A DNA stretch of 64,000 nt from Catonia carolina. Its lineage: Eukaryota > Arthropoda > Insecta > Hemiptera > Achilidae. A model generated the notes under the pieces. That model did not search any database and was not told the origin of the DNA. It was given only the letters and a program-made list of their open reading frames with translations. Positions 23,091 to 34,837 of this stretch are shown piece by piece; the stretch's first letter is position 1, and each line of letters starts with the position of its first letter. A program made the position numbers and the translations under genes. The stretch is from NCBI GenBank assembly GCA_035578175.1, contig JAQMRL010000002.1:101906748-101970747 (forward strand), written 5' to 3'.

Positions 23091-23782
23091 ATAAATATAC
23101 TCTATGTTTTAAAATGTTAATACACTATTAATTAATATTACATGATGCATTAGCACTGTGCAAAACAGACGGACTTAAGGTAAAAAAAAACTGTCGTTTA
23201 TGCATATTAGCTTACCAAGGTAGGCTTTTAAGATTTTGAAGAAAATTTTTTAAACCCCTGCCAATTAATTTTGTTCAGAAATACCATATGCCATTTTATT
23301 GATCACGAAAAGTGAAATGGAAATAAATAAATTTCATTTGTCACGGATCATAAAATACACTTCTCTATGCGACAAATCATTAATTTTGAATAGGAAAGAT
23401 ATGGTATTATATGGCAAGCGAAAGATACAGTTCGGCATTCACGTGGAGTGACAAAATACTGTGGGAATACCTCGGTCAAAACAAAATATACTATTCATTA
23501 CTTTATTATATCTATATTTTCTAGTAGTTATTATACTATAAATGTAAGTATCAGGTTTGCTTTTAATACAAAACTCGTTTTTATGAGTTTATCTTTAATT
23601 TCAATAAATTTTTGCTACTATTGATCATCGTTACGTTTTTGTGTTAATATTAAAAAACAAATTACCATTCAAAGGGGTTTTAAAGAAACAATAATCAAGA
23701 AACAAAATGCCAAGAATTTGTTAGAAAAATACCATTAAACAGCCCATCCATCAAATAGGGTACGTTACAAATTTCTATTTTA

Positions 23783-23965
23783 GGCCGCCTAATGGTTAAA
23801 GTGTTCGTTTACTTTGCGCTGCAAAGCAGATGGTGTCCAGCGTTCGATTCTCGGCTAGAGTCTGAATATTTATTACTCGTTAATGCCCACCGATACTGTT
23901 CCTGAACCCACTAGAAACCATGGTGTAGTAACTAGTAACCTAACAGCTGATACGACCTTTTTCTT
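23783..23965 (+). repeat. tRNA-headed SINE (family A)
   Basis: A box-A-like CCTAATGGTTAAAGTG and a box-B-like GCGTTCGATTCTC are followed by CGGCTAGAGTCTGAATATT, a variant of the family's post-head body. No A-rich tail is clear. Confidence 0.65.
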
Positions 23966-23999
23966 TTATTTGACACAACATTATATAACCACTATGAAG

Positions 24000-25637
24000 A
24001 ATAAGAAACAAACAAAATTAGCATTTTAATATTTAAAAAAAGTAAAATATCCATTGACATTATCACTTTTATTTTGTTCACAGTATTTTTATACATAATT
24101 TAGCAGATCTTTTTATATTTCTTGTACGCTGTGTGATTTTCTGCTTCGCTGTTGTACTAAGGAATTAAAATGGGGGTTTAGTCTGCTATGAAATATTGAA
24201 TACGTCGATTGAGCGACTCCATTCATAAAGGGCAAGTTTAGATCGTTGTGAAGGATTAAATTTGATGCGACTTTACATAAAATATAATAAAAATATATAT
24301 TTTAGTTCATAACACTAATAGGGTCATTAACGCTTACAACACGCAGAGAAAATTTGTTTTGATTAGAGTAGAAAATTAGTTCATAATTAACAATACTCTC
24401 TCACCTATTACCAACATTGACAGACTGGCATAAAAAGTGAAAGAATATATCAAATTTGCCTTGCGTATTTTCTAAGAATGAAATACAACCAAGTTATTCA
24501 TAGTTTTACATAAATTATGAATAAAATGATTTTTATAAAACGTAATCTTCATTCAGTAGAATATTTCATCAGAGTATAGAGTCAATGAAGATGAAAAATG
24601 GTCAGATGAGATGGGTGCTTCTTCTTCTTCTGCTTTAACTAATTTATTCACTTTACTCAATTTCATCAATGTACCAAACTGGCTACTCTATTAGAAGAGT
24701 TTCATATTAAAGAAAATGAAGAGGACCTCCCAAGTGCTGTTTGCTGCTCGAACACTTGGTATACGCAATATGCAAATGTTGACAGACACACCGACTTATA
24801 ATCCTGACTGCTTATGCTAAACCATACTCCGTACGCATAACGCTGTACACCATATCTTACGTCGTATGATAATCCCTTGCAACAATAAATAATATCGTAT
24901 TTTTTTACAGTTTAACAAATGACTACCTAAGTGGTCAATTAATTCCGAAATGAATTTGAATGGAATATTTTGTTTCTTAAACTTTCTAATGTTTATAGGT
25001 TACCCAATTCAAATTTTACTGACATTGTGATCTGGTGAACTGAAGAAATTTATTTTTACGAGACTAAATACAGCAAAATATCAGTATTTAATTGAAATAC
25101 AAGAGAGTACTACTATTTTATTTCGAAGAACTGGAAGAATTATATAAATTTAATATCGATAGAACATTTTAATTGAACTTTGTACTACCAATTTTGAACT
25201 CTCACAAATCCTTGTAGTCCTTGTTCAATAAGTAACTAAACACCTGCCAAGAGTAATCCTAGTTATGTGTCAGGTTTTTAAGTTTCTGTAGGAAGAAAAT
25301 CTCGTAGAGCAATGGAATTGATATTCCTCGTTTTTTGACAAGCTATAGGCATACGTATCGAAATAGTTCGGGTGAAATGGTAACATTTTCATAATAATCG
25401 ACCAAAGTAAAGGAGAAACAGCTGTTTGAGACCCGCAGTCGTTAGTTTCTAATGTTAAATGTATTAATTTATACTAATATTTCAATAATATTATTGCCTA
25501 TAGACTACTACATCAAAATATTCGGTACCAATTAATAATTACTATCACTACAATCATCATTAGTACTATTAGTATTTTAATTATTAGGCCTACTATTGAT
25601 ATTATCCAATATTGTAGCATATATTATTATTTTCAGC
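24000..25637. other. No gene recognised
   Basis: AT-rich sequence with no coding frame or assigned repeat. Confidence 0.4.
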
Positions 25638-25648
25638 TATGTCTAAAC

Positions 25649-26242
25649 TTTTTCTTACTATCAAGGATTAGGCATAAGCCTGTTTCGAACTCACAAAAAA
25701 TCCTACACATATACACAAACGCGAGATATTCCAACCCGTACATCTTGACTACTGCCATCTTCTTCGAGGTCTTTCCACCTCCCTTCATATTCCAACTGGT
25801 ACATATTCCGGGTATTCTTTCCTCAGGCATCCGTTCCAAACTTTCCCTTCATTGATTGCGATACTCCTCCACATTTTCACTCAGACTAAATACATCTAGT
25901 TCAGATCCAATTTTCTCGTTATGTATTAGATCCAGCCTCGAGCAGCCCTTCACCTTTCTTAAAAACCTCATTTGAGCTGCTTGAATCCTACTTTCTTGGC
26001 GTTTCTTGGTAACCCATAACCACTTCCATAAAGAAGGACTGGGGCCACCATTACCATGTAGAACTTTACTAGACTATCTCTGTTCTAGCTCTGTTACACA
26101 GTATTTTATTTTTTACATCCAAGTCCCTATCAAAGCTACACATCGCATCCCAGAAAGTTATAATGAGACACTTAATCTAAAACAAATTTATAAAGGCCAT
26201 ATGCGTCTCCAAAGTGAATACCCGCCGTTTCTTAATTTATGT
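25649..26242 (-). mobile_element. LINE copy with 11-bp target duplication and internal deletion
   Basis: TATGTCTAAAC flanks the insert at 25638-25648 and 26243-26253. On the minus strand it starts with LETHMAFIN, an early reverse transcriptase block. It then jumps to a VSHYNFLG-like segment, skipping the GVRQG and YADD region, and continues with VKFYMVMVAPVLLYGSG and a C-terminal part ending at the conserved CAAGGATTAGG 3' end. The GAA tail is reduced to TTTTTCTTACTAT. Several stops are present. The jump indicates a roughly 500-bp internal deletion compared with the copy at 37333. Confidence 0.8.
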
Positions 26243-26304
26243 TATGTCTAAACAATATGTTAATATAAAAAATAAACAACAACCATAATAAAAAAGAAAA
26301 CCTG

Positions 26305-26470
26305 GGCGTCTCCATAGCGTAGTAATTAACAAACTAAGCTACAAACCGGAAAGTCCCGGGTTCTATTTCCGGCTAGCAATTTTATGAGTTGCTGCTAATA
26401 GACTTTATCTCAGTTTCCTCCTCGGTATCGTCAAATTAAAATTGTGCACTTCAAATTGTAAATTCTATGG
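26305..26470 (+). repeat. tRNA-headed SINE (family A), diverged
   Basis: A head-like CATAGCGTAGTAATTAAC is followed by the box-B-like CCCGGGTTCTATTTCCGG and an AGCAATTTTATGAGTTGC body. It is assigned by box spacing more than by overall similarity. Confidence 0.5.
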
Positions 26471-26479
26471 TCTCAAGAT

Positions 26480-27480
26480 GTACGAGATACTTTTCTTTAT
26501 ATTACATGATTTTTTTCAATATTTGAGAATATATTCTTCTAACTGGCAAAAATTTCTAATTATACCGGTTCAAATTTATGAAATTATGTTTTATATAGTA
26601 TGTCGCTGGAAAGCGCTGTAGTAGTACAAGAAAATTGGTACCCGAACATCAATAGGAATAGAGTATTTGCCAGAAAGCTCCAAAAACCTTGATACTGCTG
26701 TTTGATCATCTACGTAATTTAGTGTAACTGCTGTAACAGATTTCGCAATGGTTAATCGGTGAATAAACGTGGCTTTAGGCTATATGAGCTCTAGACGTTA
26801 TAAATACCTACGTTTTAATAATAGGAGATTCAACAACAGATACAAACAGTTGTTTTTGTTCGTATTAATAAAATAGGAGATTCTTTTGTTGTAGGTATGG
26901 TTCAACATTCATTGAACAACGACCTTCCTCGTCAAACAGACACGGATCGAAAGGAAGGAAGAAACAGCTAAAAACTAAGTTTTAAAAGAATATAGGCCTG
27001 TGTATGCACATAAACATACGTGTTTCTGGCTGTAGATGTAATACGCCAGTTGGTGTACGAGTCGACATATGGCAGACAACCGCCGCGCTGCGCCGCGCCG
27101 GCCGGCCACCGCCGAACGCTCTTCTCATTCTTCCCTCCTTCCCTTCATCGTCTTTGCCCCTTATCTTGTTCCCGGCATCCAAACCAAAAATTGGAAAGCT
27201 GTTACAATTTGACCTCGTTCTGTCTTACAATAATGCCGATGGATAACACTTTTTAATACATAATCAACAATAATACTCTCTCTCCGTTTCACCTTCTTCA
27301 GACCAACGAAAAATCGACGTTTTATTTAGTATGTAATTACTTTGTACCTTGTATTTCAAAGCCAGGTCCTATTTGCAATTTTTGTTTATACTTTATCGTT
27401 TATGACTATAAATCCTTACTATCAATGTTATCTTTCTTTTTCTACTTTATGTCCATCGGTACCGACCGGGGGATAAGCTC
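26480..27480. other. No gene recognised; includes a CpG-rich patch
   Basis: 27060-27120 is very rich in C, G and CpG (for example GCCGCGCTGCGCCGCGCC) against an AT-rich background. Overlapping open frames on both strands at 26982-27256 reflect the lack of stops in GC-rich DNA and show no domain. The patch could be a promoter, a short unmethylated island or a transposon piece. Confidence 0.35.
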
Positions 27481-27489
27481 GTAGAAAAC

Positions 27490-27738
27490 TAATTCAAGAA
27501 GTTAAGTTTTTCAGAGAATATGCGGAACGATTGAAGCCACACTGAGAAACTAAGCTTAAATTGACTTACATTGATGAGATTTTATAATGTGATGGCAATC
27601 CCGATTCTTTTGTATGACTGCAAAACTTGGACTCTTACAGGGGGAAGGAAACAAAAATTGGAAGATGCAGAAATGCATTACTTTTTTAAGGAAAGTCAAG
27701 GATTGAACAAGGAAGGACAGAATTCTAAATTGCAGTGT
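27490..27738 (+). pseudogene. LINE ORF2 fragment interrupted by a SINE
   Basis: RFYNVMAIPILLYDCKTWTL followed by a KLEDAEMHYF segment aligns by eye with residues 311-345 of the LINE protein at 37365-38639. A SINE with a near-identical target duplication is inserted at 27739. After the SINE the sequence resumes for a short stretch near 28148-28180 that can continue the same LINE region. The coding strand is broken. Confidence 0.6.
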
Positions 27739-27749
27739 AAAGTAAGAAC

Positions 27750-28136
27750 CCGTAACAGACAGGTGGAGTATCAAATTATTTACACTCAATCTGTTCGTTG
27801 CAGGGCTAAAGTAAATAGTTATGTTTCTTACCATATGGTCAGCCAATTAAATGACTGAATAATTTAAGAACAGAATATGTAGAGGTGTAAAAAATACTTA
27901 TCAAAGTTATCTCCTCTGAAAGTAATAAATTTCATTATACAGCCAGACCCTGTGGTGAATGAAGTGAAGGTGTCATTTGCAGGGTGGAAAGTATATGCTT
28001 TTCAGAGGGGCTGGCATGCTGATAAGCGTACTTTTCCACTCAGGGAGGAAGGCAATTGTAAACCACCTCACTCGTCGTTTTACTGAGTAAAACCTCTACA
28101 GGTTCAAAAATAGCGGCTGATGACCTAAACAACAAC
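27750..28136 (+). repeat. AAC-tailed SINE-like repeat inserted in a LINE relic
   Basis: A full-length copy runs from GTAACAGACAGGTGGAG to GATGACCTAAACAACAAC. It is flanked by AAAGTAAGAAC (27739-27749) and AAAGCAAGAAC (28137-28147), an 11-bp duplication with one change. The LINE fragment is split at this point, so the SINE is younger than the LINE. Confidence 0.88.
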
Positions 28137-28196
28137 AAAGCAAGAACTGCTGCTAACAAGAATAAACGGGAGAATCAATGAATTATTATTGTAATA

Positions 28197-28706
28197 CAGT
28201 AGACTTCCACTAGTTCGGCATCCGATGGTCCGCCACCATCATGCATATATACATACATAATAAATTTGTTTTACGTTACTGTACTAAGAGCGGAAACGTG
28301 CTTGTTCGTTGTGGTTCAGCAATGCAGTAGGGCTACGAAATTTTAGTAGTTGTTTTAAATGAAACGCATAATTATTTAAAAATTACAGTAGGACTTAACT
28401 AAACCCTAATAGTATATATACCTACTGTACTGTACTTCAATTAAAAATTCACTTGTTTTATGTAGTGTACAATAAAAAATAAGTTTTGTTCTATACTGCA
28501 CAGTGGTTTTTGAGTTAAAACTTTTATCCTTATGTTCCTGGTAAAATACACAGAACGGTATTTGCATTCTAACATCATATTGTAGCTGTATTCGCTGTAT
28601 AAATTACGATTCACAGATCTCCCACGGTACCGCCCAATGATCCGGTATTTCCGGTAATCCGGTACGGGAAAATTCCCGAACGTGCCGGATTATAGGAAGT
28701 CTACTG
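28197..28706. mobile_element. Pogo/Tigger-type MITE
   Basis: The left end CAGTAGACTTCCACTAGTTC and the right end, the inverse of CAGTAGACTTCCTATAATCC, are matching termini. TA precedes the left end at 28195-28196, and TA follows the right end after two extra bases. Inside both ends are CCGG-rich words such as TCCGGTATTTCCGG. No coding frame is present, and the CAGTAGACTTCC start is typical of Tigger-type elements. Confidence 0.7.
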
Positions 28707-28710
28707 TGTA

Positions 28711-30205
28711 TGAATGGAGCATCTTCAAACAATTGAGGGACATAAATTCCACAACAGTTTTTGGGATACAGGCCTTAAGGAAGAAGAACCTTACAAAACC
28801 CTCCAAAACGCTGGTAATAGTTTATTTTAATACAATTTTTTTTAATGAAATGAAATAGAACATTTTGATATCGGAACAGACTAGATGGCCTGCGCCATGA
28901 AGAGAGGAAGAAGTTAGGTTACTTCTATTGGGCTAACTACTTGGTAAGGTTATTTGTTACAGCCACGAATAAATACCGATGGAATATCCCTGTTGAAATT
29001 GAAGTCAATAAAAAATAAAAATCAGTGTACAAATTGTGTAGTTGTCACCAATGTGGGTTAATACAATTTGAGGAACAGAAACCTCATAAAAACAATTTCC
29101 TTGCGTTAACAAAATTTAGGGCACTCAAGAAAACTAATTGCTTTAAGAAATTAGGGAATTCAATATTCAAAAGTAAATCAAAGTAAAGATAACACAATTA
29201 TTGGAGTGCAATGTTCTTCCAAGAATCTGCTGGTATTTCACTTTGACTTGAAAGATATTTTATAAACTCTCGGCTTTGAAGTATGTCATTAACCACAAAA
29301 ATCAAAGATTATCTTAAATTTCACTAATTTTTTTCAATATTTCTGAAATTTAGTTTTTGTGTTACGTAATACTACAAAACACATACAAATTACACAAAGG
29401 TTTTTCTAAAGAAAGAATAAAGAAAAAAAGAAAAATTACGTAGTTGATGCAACTTACTTTGCGACTGAAAAATCAACAGACAAAAACGCTGTTGCATTTC
29501 AGAAATCGAGGCGGTGTGGATTACAAATTTGTAGAAATAATTTGTACGTTTTCACATTCTAACTATATAAAATTTAAAAAATTTGCATACATAAAAGAAC
29601 AACTCCCACAAAAGTAAATATAATTATTAAAATGTATTTGTATTATTATAGTATCGATGCAAAATATCAGAGTCCAGTCTATCAATCGATACAGACAAGT
29701 AATAAGAAATAGGGGTGGCCTCGGGCACTGTTACAAGTTACAACGCTACATACTTTTGATGGACGTGAAAGAGAGAAGAACGACTTGTCTTCCAGCTGAC
29801 TGCTGTTGTTCTGATAGGCGTTTCGGCCAGAGTTGCGTAATAGATACATAGACAGTGGGATCCATCTGTTTTGTGGACAATACAAGACAAGATGTTTCCA
29901 CTCACCTACCGTTACTTATACAACATGTAGCTGCTAATACACACGGCAGCAGCTCACTTTTTTTATCTCTTTGCTGTCCTCACGTTCTAATTTTTTCACT
30001 GATAGTTATCGAATTTAGTGATATACTTACAAATTCAAACATTTTTACATGATTTTACCTTACTTTTACTTACAACCACTCAATCTCGTTTGTCGAAATA
30101 AAGGAATTCGTCTGCAGACTAAGGATGCCTGATAAACAAAATGTAATCTCAGTGGGTAAATTATTGTGGACAATTCAGAAATTGATTTGTTAAGATGACA
30201 CTATG
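28711..30205. other. No gene recognised
   Basis: AT-rich up to 29640, then more balanced sequence to 29960. Frames at 29657-30052 show no domain, and no repeat family was assigned. Confidence 0.35.
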
Positions 30206-30210
30206 AAGTA

Positions 30211-30900
30211 CAGTGCGGTCTCGAGATACGAGGTAGGCTACTCCAGTTACAAGGTTTCGATAATAAGTGATTATTGAATTCAGACCAAGATTACACGTAA
30301 TATGGTCGGTTCCACTAATACGAGGGTCTTATCTAGTACGTATTGTACTGGCATCTGGTGTATCACTCCATGCTTCGTCCGACAGTAGTAAAGCGTGGGT
30401 TACTCGAGCTGTTTTTTCTGACTGGTTTAAAAAGTTTTTCAGCCTGCAGTGGATATATATTTAAAATCAAAATATTTAGATCGTAAAGCTTTGTTAGTTC
30501 TAGGCAACGCTTCAACACAATCTCCTTCGCTAAGATTAGAAAGTGATTTTTGCAGATTACAGTTCATTCCACCTAACACGACTTCCATTATTCAGCCCAA
30601 TGGATCAGCAAGTCATCGCCAATTTTAAAAGGCTTTTCACTAAACTTACGTTTGACCAGAGGATACTTGCAACCGACACTGAGCGAGAAAATACCGATTC
30701 CAATTAGACACCGGGATCAGTTTATGGAAGAACTCGTGCAATGAACTAAAAGAGATAGCAAAAAACGGTTTTCGGATTCGTAATCTACACAAAAAGTAAG
30801 TGGGCCTAAATTGGGTTTGAAGCTCCGGTTTTGACCGAAAGTGGCCCAAAACCGAAAGTCAAGAAATCAAATTCGGAATTAAGAAACAAAAATAGCGCTA
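30211..30900 (+). pseudogene. Pogo/Tigger-like transposase relic with left terminus
   Basis: TA is followed by CAGTGCGGTCTCGAGATACG, a Tigger-type left end. Downstream, 30363-30461 reads SLHASSDSSKAWVTRAVFSD with a following WFKKFF. From 30482 the sequence reads RKALLVLGNASTQSP, then FIPPNTTSIIQPNGSA. These match the catalytic part of the pogo/jerky (DDE_1) family, where LLVLDNAPAH is usual. Here the catalytic Asp is Gly, and stops and frameshifts follow. No right terminus was found. Confidence 0.7.
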
Positions 30901-30909
30901 TTTAATTTC

Positions 30910-31590
30910 ATTTAAAGAGTGGAAAAGAAATCACTAATAGTTTTTTCCATAACTCATAGATAAGCCTTTTAAAAAAATTTCACCACCAATGAGTCGAGTC
31001 TTCTCATTAAAGGGATTTTTGTAATAAAGTACTGTTACTATTTTTGGTAATTTAATTTTAAATATTAAACAAAAATATTTTATTTAATGCAACACAATAC
31101 ATGAATAACTTAGTAATCAGTTGTTTTGTGAGGAAAGAAAAAGAATGAGAACAGTGAATTTTGATTTGGATTTGTAGACTGTGTGAGAAAAAGAAGCAGC
31201 ATCAGCAACATATGGTCGCACACACACACACAAACACACACCATAAGGTGTTCTCGAGGCTTATACTAATAATAATACTAATACTTATAGCAGTAATGGT
31301 AAAGGTGGTAAATTCGTTTCAGTGAAGAGAAGAGAACTTGGGAACATATGGCAAGGCAAATCAGGCGATCCTACACTCAAAACAGCCCATTCAGATCACT
31401 CACAAGGTACTCTAATTCTCTCTCTTCAGTAAAAACTAAATAGTACAAGGATGACGGAATAAAATAATTCTGTATCAATGTCTCTCTCACTCTCCCTGCA
31501 AATGCAATATTGTTATTTGAAACATTTTTTTAGTATTCAATTATTAGATTATCCGTTCCAATGTTGCTGCGTAAATAAATTGGGACAACA
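30910..31590. other. No gene; short CA microsatellite
   Basis: CACACACACACACA with a few interruptions lies at 31218-31242. The rest is AT-rich without assignment. Confidence 0.5.
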
Positions 31591-31598
31591 ATACTGCC

Positions 31599-31978
31599 TA
31601 TAACAGACAGATGGAGTGTTAAATTATTTGCCCTCAATCTGTTAGTTTCAGCGCTACAAAAAATAGTTCTGTTTCTTATGACATGATCAGCCAAATTAAA
31701 TGATTGAAACATTTAACAAAAGAAGAAGTAGAGTATAAAAGACACTAGTCCTCTGAAAACAATGAATTTCATTATACAGCCAGACCCTGTGGTGAATGAA
31801 GTAAAAGTGTCTTTTACAGGGTAGAACATATGTGTTTTTCAGAGCACCTGGCATGCTGATAAGCATACTTTCAACTTAGTGGGAAGGAAATGGTAAACCA
31901 CCTCTCTCCTAGTTTTTACTTAGTAAAACCTCTAGCGCTTCAAACCAGCCTTTCGGCTGATGACCTAAACAACAACAA
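31599..31978 (+). repeat. AAC-tailed SINE-like repeat, full-length copy
   Basis: The copy runs from TATAACAGACAGATGGAGTG to CTTTCGGCTGATGACC and AACAACAA. An internal deletion of about 20 bp removes part of the AGTCAGAGTTATCTCC block. The flanking duplication is not clear. Confidence 0.85.
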
Positions 31979-31979
31979 T

Positions 31980-32215
31980 AGTACTGTAGCGTTTACACCC
32001 GGTTTTTTTATGAATCTGGGTGTTAAACATAATTATGACAAGTATTTATTGACAAACTAATAAATTACTACCGTTAAACTGCTGGTAAATATTTTATATT
32101 ACTAAAACTTAAAATCTAAACTTAAGTAAAAAAAAAATCTGGTGCAAAAGATTCACACGACTTTCTCTTGTCAATGTAAATAATTAAAACCACTACCTAT
32201 AATTTCTTTTTTATC
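31980..32215. other. No gene recognised
   Basis: AT-rich spacer between two SINEs. Confidence 0.4.
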
Positions 32216-32217
32216 CC

Positions 32218-32515
32218 TAATGTGTGTACGTAGCAATCTGTTCAATTTAAGAACAATGAGCAACCCAAAGACCCAAAGAGATGAAGATGTTGTGTATCAC
32301 GTGTAAATGAGGTGAAGTATTGTACAGACTGAGGTTGACTATTCCTGAGACAGTATGGTTATGTGAACCCCAACCATCAAAGTACGCCGGTAACCACTGT
32401 CTAGTATTTAAATCCGTAAAAAAGTACTACCTTTACTAGGATTTTAACCAGGAAAATCAGCTGTTGAACAGCTGATTCGCGGCGACGACTTACCACTAGA
32501 CCAATCCGGTTGGTA
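32218..32515 (-). repeat. tRNA-headed SINE (family B), minus strand
   Basis: The tRNA-like head is at the right: reading the minus strand, GGATTGGTCTAGTGGTAAG (box A) and GGTTAAAATCC (box B) are separated by the palindrome AATCAGCTGTTCAACAGCTG plus ATT. The body then reads CTAGTAAAGGTAGT, ACAGTGGTTACCGG and GATGGTTGGGGTTC, and ends GAACAGATTGCTACGTACAC. Closely related copies lie at 61685 and 62167. Confidence 0.85.
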
Positions 32516-32593
32516 ACCAATGTAAAATTAAAAACATAACCTAATTTTAAACATGAATGAATGACGCTAAATGAAAATCAACCTACTGTTAGA

Positions 32594-32763
32594 TGCCGGC
32601 CGCATTGGCGTAGTTGGTAACGTGCTCGCCTCTCATCATGCGGTCTTGGGTTCGAATCCTATTCAGGCACGGCATATTTTCATACGTTACAAAAAATCAT
32701 TTCATCCTTCACCGTCTCCATTAGCAGTGATTGCAGAAGTCGGATGTTAAACCAAAAAAAACC
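32594..32763 (+). repeat. tRNA-headed SINE (family C) with 8-bp target duplication
   Basis: CTGTTAGA flanks the copy at 32586-32593 and 32764-32771. The head has GGCGTAGTTGGTAACGTGC as box A and GGGTTCGAATCC as an excellent box B. The body ends TTAGCAGTGATTGCAGAAG, then GGATGTTAAACC and an A-rich tail. A fragment of the same 3' end is embedded in the SINE at 62167-62540. The head looks tRNA-derived but its downstream body shows that it is not a tRNA gene. Confidence 0.85.
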
Positions 32764-32774
32764 CTGTTAGACAA

Positions 32775-33270
32775 AAAAATGTAAAAAATCATTAATTGAC
32801 GGTAAACTTTAAGCGTCGAAGAAAAAAAATGCTTTAAATATAAGTTATCTGAAGAGGTATCACTGGGTGGTGTCCTCCTCCTCCTCAAAACCATTTAACG
32901 CGGTTGTTTATTTTAATTTTTTTTTAAATTTAGTTATAAACACTTCTGCTGGTTGTTTTTATACAGTTGCAAAATAAAAAAATAAAAAATAAAAGTTGTT
33001 GGTTTTTATTTTCCTATAACTTCAGTTACATACACATTTGTTGTAAGGCTGCAAATCTTAAAAAAAAATCCAACTGAATTTATGCTAAATAATATGATAA
33101 AATAGTATACGAGATGGAGGAATTTCACTACTCAACTACGACTAAAATCCATGTCCTAGGGTAGATTTTCTCTTATTTTATGAAGTAGACTGTACAACAG
33201 AGTAATATAAAACATCTGAAAAGAAGGTACAAGCTAATAAAATGTCGTTGTATGGACTTATTTTGATAAT
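32775..33270. other. No gene recognised
   Basis: AT-rich sequence with several A or T runs. No assignment. Confidence 0.4.
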
Positions 33271-33279
33271 TTCTTGAGT

Positions 33280-33480
33280 TGATCAGATCGCTTATGTGAG
33301 GTCTCTGGAGGTCCTTCAGAAAATGGAATGTTGGGCTCAGCTGTTTTGATGGTTAACAAGCACAAGTTGGAGTATTTCAGACAAGTCACGGGGACAAGTA
33401 CAGGCTCCTTAAAATCGTTATTCAGGGTAAGTTGCGGTTGTTTAAGGATCTGGTAAAAGAAGGGTATCCTGACTCGTTAA
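33280..33480 (+). pseudogene. LINE C-terminal relic (second family)
   Basis: RSLEVLQKMECWAQLF is followed in other frames by VNKHKLEYFRQVTG and DKYRLLKIVIQGKL. This matches the C-terminal region of LINE proteins that contain HxMRGxKYxLLxLIxxGK. At least two frameshifts break the frame. The relic at 44745-45195 belongs to the same general type. Confidence 0.6.
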
Positions 33481-33489
33481 TCTCAGAAG

Positions 33490-34424
33490 TGGTTTAGTGT
33501 AACTTTGGTGAAACTATTTCAAGCAGTAATAGACAAAGTTTGAGTCGCTGATGATGGAAAATGTCTGGACAGGATAAAAGCCGAAGAAACTAATCACTTT
33601 CAACGACTGTTGAGGTAGGCAAGTAAGTAGAACCAATTTCTCAGTGTATTACAATCAGGCTAAAGAAGGAAAGTGAGATAAAATATGGATCTAAGAAGTA
33701 AAGCTAGGGCCAAGTGCACAATTTATTTTAAGCTACATAATAACTTGTGTTTACATGTAAATAAATAAACCTATTTTTATACTCTACCGATAATATGCGG
33801 GATCTATAAAACATGGAATGGCCTTTATACATATCATAATTTATTACTACTATTATTATTAATACGATTTACAAAAAGAACCTTAAGTTAAATGTTGATT
33901 GAACAAAAAAATAAAAGAAAATGAAAACTTGGCGATCAGTTATTGAAAGGTTGTTAACTACGCACTTGACACTTAACATACCTAAAGGTAGATGACCAAA
34001 AACGCCCGCATTATTCCGTAGAATACGTCATCGGACTACCAAGGCCTCGCATTCTCTTAATGTACCTTTAACGCTAAAACACTTCGTACTCTCCTCTCAT
34101 TAAAATATAATAATAATAAACTGGACATTTTCCATGATGAAAATTTTAATGGAAAAATATCTGCAAGGACAACGCTATCTGATTAAGTTACAGCTGTGTC
34201 TATGGTCATGAAACTAAATTCTTATCGAAAAAATGTAAACAAAACTTGTTTGTTATCAGATTGATGATTTGTAGGATAAAATCCTGATAAAATGTAAATG
34301 GATAAACTTTTCACGTTAAATAATATAGATACATGACTTAAATTTTAGAGTGAAATTTTTATTTTGGGGGGCCTGAACTCTCGTGGTAAAAAGTGTTTTT
34401 TTCTTTTAAGATTGGGGTCTTAAT
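33490..34424. other. No gene recognised
   Basis: AT-rich unassigned sequence. Confidence 0.4.
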
Positions 34425-34432
34425 TTTTAGGG

Positions 34433-34829
34433 TTGTTGTTTAGGTCAACAGCCGAAAGGCTGGTTTGAACCTCTAGAGGTTTACTAAGTAAAAACGAGGA
34501 GTTGGTGGTTTACCTTACATTCCTCAACGAGTTGAAAGATTATGTTTATCAGCATGCCAGGCCCTTCGAAAAGCACTTACTTTTCACCCTGCAAATGACA
34601 CCTTCACTTCATTTACTACAGAGTCTGGCTGTGTAGAAAAATTCATTATTTTCAGAGAAGGTAACTCTGAGAAGTGCCATTTACACCTCTACCTCTTCTG
34701 TTCTTAAATAGTTCAGTCATATACAAGTAATTGGCAGACTATGTACTAAAAAACAGACCTTTTTTGTAACTCTGGTACCAGTAGATCGGGTAGAATTAAT
34801 TTACACTCCACTTGCCCGTTATGGGAATA
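34433..34829 (-). repeat. AAC-tailed SINE-like repeat, minus strand, 8-bp duplication
   Basis: TTTTAGGG flanks the copy at 34425-34432 and 34830-34837. The minus-strand head is at the right (CCCATAACGGGCAAGTGG) and the AAC tail at the left. It lies immediately next to an older dispersed repeat beginning at about 34838. Confidence 0.85.
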
Positions 34830-34837
34830 TTTTAGGG

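Noticed and set aside
32594..32670. Possible tRNA gene (good box A and box B)
   Set aside because: The head continues into a SINE body with an A-rich tail and an 8-bp target duplication, so it is a retroposon.
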